64,000 nucleotides of DNA, taken from positions 124,001-188,000 of the forward strand of contig NZ_VIKU02000004.1 in NCBI RefSeq assembly GCF_009371985.2. Direction: 5' to 3'. Shown one piece after another: positions 60,817 through 64,000 of the stretch; the stretch's first letter is position 1; each line of letters begins with the position of its first letter. The DNA comes from Pelagihabitans pacificus (GTDB taxonomy: Bacteria; Bacteroidota; Bacteroidia; Flavobacteriales; Flavobacteriaceae). The notes beneath the pieces were generated by a model, which was given only the letters and a program-made list of their open reading frames with translations, had not been told where the DNA came from and ran no database searches. The position numbers were made by a program, and so were the translations under genes.

Positions 60817-62438
60817 TTCTTACCCTCAATAGCATCAACTTCTTCCTGCGAGACGAGTGGATTGTCCAAATCCAACACTTTCTGAAGCATGGCGTCCTCC
60901 TCACTTTTTATTTTGGCATATAAATTTGAATCGAAGAGCTGTTCTGCCAAAGCCGCTTTCAAGTATGTTTTTATTTTTTCCTCGTGAGCGTAATAATCCA
61001 ATTTATAACTATTTCTTAAACAGAAATCGATAAACTGTTCGAAAAGAATATCATCGGTGATAAATTCGCCCATGAATGTTTCACGAGTGTAGGTGTTGTA
61101 TCTTGTACGATCGGAATCAAGATGGCCAAAAATAAAATAGGAAAAGATGCCCGAGCTATCCATCACCTCAATCGTTTCCACCTCATTGTTGCCAATGGGC
61201 ACGAAAGCATCTGGAATGATTCCACCCCCACCATAAACCACTTTTCCTTTTGGGGTGGTGAACTTTAGTGAATCGGCCACCTTGATGCTGTCGACGGAAA
61301 TTAATTCGCCGCTGTGATACCGGTCGGTGAATTTCTTGTAGTAATCCTTGCTACCTTTTCGATACGATCGTTGAATCGACCGTCCTGTGGGGGTATAATA
61401 CCTCGAAACCGTCAACCGAACTGCCGAACCGTCGCCAAGTTCCATTTCCCGTTGAACGAGGCCCTTACCAAAAGATCGGCGGCCCACGATGGTTCCAATA
61501 TCATTGTCTTGTAAGGCACCGGCGATGATTTCACTGGCTGAAGCGGATCGCTCGTTGATAAGAACATATACAGGTTTATCTTCGAAACTGCCTTTTTTAG
61601 TGGCGTACACCCTGTCAATCTTCCCCTTTTTGTTCTTGGTGAAAAGAATCATTTTCCCGTCTTTAAGAAACTCATCGGCCATTTGCTCCGCAATTCCCAG
61701 ATAACCTCCCGGATTGTCCCTAAGGTCCAAGGTCAGCTTTCTGGCCCCTCTTTTTTCCAGTTCCCGAAGCGCGGTCTTGAATTCCCGGAACGTCGATTCC
61801 GCAAAGCGGTTCACTTGAATATAGCCCATGTCATCGGTGAGCATGTAATAGGCCGATACGCTTTTGATCGGGACCACGTCTCTCTTTACATTTACGGTAA
61901 AAAGCTTGTCCTCCTCTTTTCGGTACACCTGTAATTTTACAGAGCTTCCTTTTTTGCCCTTTAGTTTGTTGACAATCGATTCGCTACCCAGTCTTTTACC
62001 GTATAGGGTGTCGTTATCGGCCATCAATATGCGATCTCCCGGTAAGATACCCTTGAGAAAACTGGGGCCTTTTTCTATAGTTCGTATGACCGAAATCGTG
62101 TCTCGATACGGGTAAAAGTTAATTCCGATACCTACAAAATCACCCTTCATGTTTTCCGCTACCCTATCCATTTCCCTTTCGGGGATGTAGACCGAATGGG
62201 GATCCAATTTCTCCAATATGTTGTTTACCGTAACGTCGACGATGCTATCGGTATCGATTTCATCAACGTACTCGTAATCGATATAATCGATCAACCGGTT
62301 CAACTTGTCCTTTTTGGAATTCGTGGTAAATAGTTTCTCGGGAGAGTCATTAAAATTCAGCTTTCCACCTAAAAAAATACCGATGCCCAAAGCGGACGCG
62401 ATAACGGTGGGCCATATGTAGTGAAATGTTCTTTTCAT
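60813..62438 (-). CDS. S41 family C-terminal processing protease (CtpA/Prc-like)
   Basis: 541 aa. N-terminal hydrophobic anchor or signal (about residues 8-25). The PDZ domain (about 85-170) contains DFVGIGINFYPYRD and GDRILMADNDTL. The S41 catalytic core has the Ser-Lys dyad Ser300 (RSASASEI) and Lys325 (RRSFGKGLVQ), spaced 25 residues as in plant D1 protease. The alpha-helical C-terminal tail is long. It trims or degrades periplasmic proteins from their C-termini. It lies 9 bases downstream of the dCMP deaminase gene, with which it is likely co-transcribed. Confidence 0.93.
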   Translation of the reverse strand: MKRTFHYIWPTVIASALGIGIFLGGKLNFNDSPEKLFTTNSKKDKLNRLIDYIDYEYVDEIDTDSIVDVTVNNILEKLDPHSVYIPEREMDRVAENMKGDFVGIGINFYPYRDTISVIRTIEKGPSFLKGILPGDRILMADNDTLYGKRLGSESIVNKLKGKKGSSVKLQVYRKEEDKLFTVNVKRDVVPIKSVSAYYMLTDDMGYIQVNRFAESTFREFKTALRELEKRGARKLTLDLRDNPGGYLGIAEQMADEFLKDGKMILFTKNKKGKIDRVYATKKGSFEDKPVYVLINERSASASEIIAGALQDNDIGTIVGRRSFGKGLVQREMELGDGSAVRLTVSRYYTPTGRSIQRSYRKGSKDYYKKFTDRYHSGELISVDSIKVADSLKFTTPKGKVVYGGGGIIPDAFVPIGNNEVETIEVMDSSGIFSYFIFGHLDSDRTRYNTYTRETFMGEFITDDILFEQFIDFCLRNSYKLDYYAHEEKIKTYLKAALAEQLFDSNLYAKIKSEEDAMLQKVLDLDNPLVSQEEVDAIEGKN

Positions 62439-62447
62439 ACCTAGAAG

Positions 62448-62888
62448 CTAAGATACCAAGCTTTCGATGATGGGTAAATGTACCAATTCAACGCCCGCCT
62501 TGCTCAAAAATTTTAATCCGGAGTCATCTTTATATGCGGTTTGGTATACCACACGTTTTATGCCACACTGGTGAATGAGTTTGCTGCACTCCCTACAGGG
62601 TGATAAGGTAATGTACAGAGTGGCACCCTCACAGGACTGGGTTGAAGCCGCGACCTTGCTGATGGCATTCGCCTCGGCATGTAGCACGTACCATTTGGTA
62701 TACCCTTCCTCATCTTCGCAAAAATTCTCAAAACCGGTCGGAGTGCCGTTGTACCCATCGGAAATAATCATTCTATCCTTCACGATGATGGCACCTACCT
62801 GCTTCCGTTCGCAGTAAGAAAGCTTGCCCCACTCTTGGGCCATTCTCAAATATGCCTTATCGTATTTTTCCTGTTTGCTTTCCTTCAT
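62448..62888 (-). CDS. dCMP deaminase family protein (ComEB-like)
   Basis: 146 aa zinc-dependent cytidylate deaminase. Zinc and catalytic residues are in LHAEANAI (His, Glu) and SPCRECSKL (two Cys). The N-terminus contains SYCERKQVGAIIVKD. It converts dCMP to dUMP, feeding dTMP synthesis. The signature YNGTPTGFENFCED is typical of this group. First gene of a two-gene unit with the S41 protease. Confidence 0.92.
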   Translation of the reverse strand: MKESKQEKYDKAYLRMAQEWGKLSYCERKQVGAIIVKDRMIISDGYNGTPTGFENFCEDEEGYTKWYVLHAEANAISKVAASTQSCEGATLYITLSPCRECSKLIHQCGIKRVVYQTAYKDDSGLKFLSKAGVELVHLPIIESLVS

Positions 62889-62987
62889 TTTAGAGTGGCT
62901 TCAAGTATATATAAAACATGACCAACCACTAAGATACCTGCTTTGCGATTGTCCTACAACCGAAATAGGTTAATATTACGTGAAATT

Positions 62988-63572
62988 CTACAACGGATAG
63001 GTTTCTATCAACATCGGTATCGTGAGAAAAATAATGAAAATTGATGCCGCCACCACAAAAACGGGTTGTTTTACCTTAATAATCGATTGGATTACGTAGG
63101 CGAGTACCAATACTGTTAATACAATCAACACTTGGGAAACCTCGATGCCCGTGGCAAAGCCGATCAGTGGCGTAAGCTTGTCGGTTTCCTCGGCCATGAG
63201 CATCTTAAAGTAATTGCTAAATCCAAAACCGTGGATCAAGCCGAAAAAGGCGGTCGCGATACCGTGTAAAAGCAAGCTTTTGTGTTCTTTTTTGGCTTTC
63301 AAATAGAATAGGTTAAAAACCGCGGTTAACAAAATGGTAACCGGAATCAAAAACTCGATCCAGCCGACATCCATTACGACTACGTTATAGACCGATAAGG
63401 CCAACGACAAACAATGCGCAACCGTAAATACGGTGGCAAGCACTACAACAGGTTTCCATTGCTCGAATGTGAAAGGCAGCGCGAGGGCGGTAAGGAAAAG
63501 TATGTGATCGTACGCATTGAAATCGAGCACGTGGTCAAGCCCGAGTTTTACATAGAACAAGAAATCCGGCAT
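62988..63572 (-). CDS. HupE/UreJ family membrane protein
   Basis: 194 aa, six to seven transmembrane helices. Family motifs are YDHILFLTALALPF near the N-terminus, TVFTVAHCLSLALSV and FGLIHGFGFSNYF, with several membrane His residues that may bind nickel or another metal. HupE/UreJ proteins act in metal supply to hydrogenase or urease, but no such enzyme is nearby. A related group in Bacteroidetes has unknown function. A -7 box lies 27 bases upstream. Confidence 0.85.
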   Translation of the reverse strand: MPDFLFYVKLGLDHVLDFNAYDHILFLTALALPFTFEQWKPVVVLATVFTVAHCLSLALSVYNVVVMDVGWIEFLIPVTILLTAVFNLFYLKAKKEHKSLLLHGIATAFFGLIHGFGFSNYFKMLMAEETDKLTPLIGFATGIEVSQVLIVLTVLVLAYVIQSIIKVKQPVFVVAASIFIIFLTIPMLIETYPL

Positions 63573-63598
63573 AGTTTATATTGGTTCCAATTCGATAC

Positions 63599-63606
63599 CA
63601 AAGATA
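63599..63606 (-). promoter_or_regulatory. -7 promoter box (TATCTTTG) for the HupE/UreJ gene
   Basis: Exact TAnnTTTG on the minus strand, 27 bases before the ATG at 63572. It lies inside a minus-strand open frame (63576-63785), arguing that frame is not translated. Confidence 0.55.
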
Positions 63607-63791
63607 CGTCGAAATTGTATTTTCATACACGATAGCGGTACCGTACCCTGAATATCGACCGTCGAGAAGGCCTTAAAGTGGCGTGGTATTTGCTGGATAG
63701 TCTGAAGAATATAGTGGCCTGGGACACCGTTTATGTGCTGATAGCGTAGCCAAAACTGTTGATTCGAATGTACATCGTACCCCATTATTAC

Positions 63792-63799
63792 TATCTTTA
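63792..63799 (+). promoter_or_regulatory. -7 promoter box (TATCTTTA) for the terminal kinase gene
   Basis: TAnnTTTA, one base from consensus, 21 bases before the TTG start at 63820. Confidence 0.4.
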
Positions 63800-63819
63800 A
63801 CCTTTAAATCGAGACTCGT

Positions 63820-64000
63820 TTGTTTAGAAAATTATCCTTACGATCCAGGATATTTATTTCGATGATCCTTCTGGTGCTTATCGCATCTGTTTTGATCGCG
63901 GGTATCACCGTATATCAATATCACGAACAGAATCGGGATTACCATGATGAACGTCTGGAACGAAAGGAAGATCAGATAAAACAAAGTATCAACTACACTT
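63820..64000 (+). CDS. Sensor histidine kinase, 5' end only (cut by window)
   Basis: Open from a TTG at 63820 to the window end, 60 codons. It reads LFRKLSLRSRIFISMILLVL, then a hydrophobic helix, then ITVYQYHEQNRDYHDERLER. This is the usual N-terminus of flavobacterial sensor kinases: a basic start, the first membrane helix, then a periplasmic coiled segment. There is no ATG in frame before residue 15, so TTG is the likely start. The kinase core lies beyond this window, so the family call rests on the N-terminus only. Confidence 0.55.
   Translation, partial: MFRKLSLRSRIFISMILLVLIASVLIAGITVYQYHEQNRDYHDERLERKEDQIKQSINYT

Noticed and set aside
63576-63785. 69-codon frame (-) directly upstream of the HupE/UreJ gene
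   Set aside because: An exact -7 promoter box for HupE/UreJ (63599-63606) lies within it, and its His/Gln-rich sequence has no signal, domain or family look.
1-64000. CRISPR arrays, tRNA/rRNA genes, insertion sequences, integrases, prophage or attachment sites
   Set aside because: None seen on either strand by reading. No regularly spaced repeats, transposase motifs or cloverleaf-like segments were found, though a tRNA or covariance scan could not be run.

Overview
The window comes from a marine-type Bacteroidetes, most likely a Flavobacteriaceae (Maribacter/Zobellia/Arenibacter-like by gene content; genus not provable here). Supporting signs are TAnnTTTG-type -7 promoter boxes, a type IX secretion (T9SS) sorting domain, DUF3078, DUF3109, DUF6503 and YiaA-type proteins, the yicC-gmk-nadD run, carotenoid cyclase next to a GGPP-type prenyl synthase, and many lipoproteins. 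It reads as ordinary chromosome. I see no tRNA, rRNA, CRISPR array, insertion sequence or phage module.

Layout. 1-2254: carotenoid/isoprenoid genes (lycopene cyclase without a normal start codon, convergent polyprenyl synthase). 2361-3380: ECF sigma factor plus a two-helix membrane protein. 3557-10322: TetR-controlled RND efflux operon with a clear operator palindrome and a terminator. 10407-20009: aspS, a CLC-type anion protein with altered gating residues, a small membrane protein, a cold-shock protein, tadA, dxs-DUF3078 and dgt. 20175-30624: small secreted proteins, two unrelated phosphate transporters facing each other, a helical-repeat protein, YiaA, a CAP-domain lipoprotein and a tandem pair of STAS-like paralogues. 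30778-32830: yicC-gmk-nadD.

33118-45692 is the most distinctive block, a carbohydrate-oxidation locus. It has two GMC flavoprotein dehydrogenases with a three-Cys motif, one twin-arginine 'gluconate 2-dehydrogenase subunit 3' partner, two DUF1080 (3-keto-disaccharide hydrolase family) lipoproteins, three TIM-barrel sugar isomerases/epimerases (two with Tat-like signals), a Gfo/Idh/MocA oxidoreductase and a nucleoside/sugar:H+ symporter-like MFS protein. Together they fit a periplasmic route that oxidises a sugar or glycoside at C3, cleaves the 3-keto-glycoside, isomerises the product and imports it. DinB and ASCH proteins sit inside its transcription units.

45767-51660: trpB2 and nrdBA, separated by a gene-poor stretch with two candidate membrane microproteins. 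51881-55203: a two-gene surface operon of a T9SS-sorted protein and a long repeat protein ending in a C1q/TNF-like domain. 55204-56604 is largely non-coding. 56605-64000: a LytTR response regulator with a TPR sensor kinase, DUF3109, MarC, a small membrane protein, dCMP deaminase plus S41 protease, HupE/UreJ, and the start of another sensor kinase cut by the window end.
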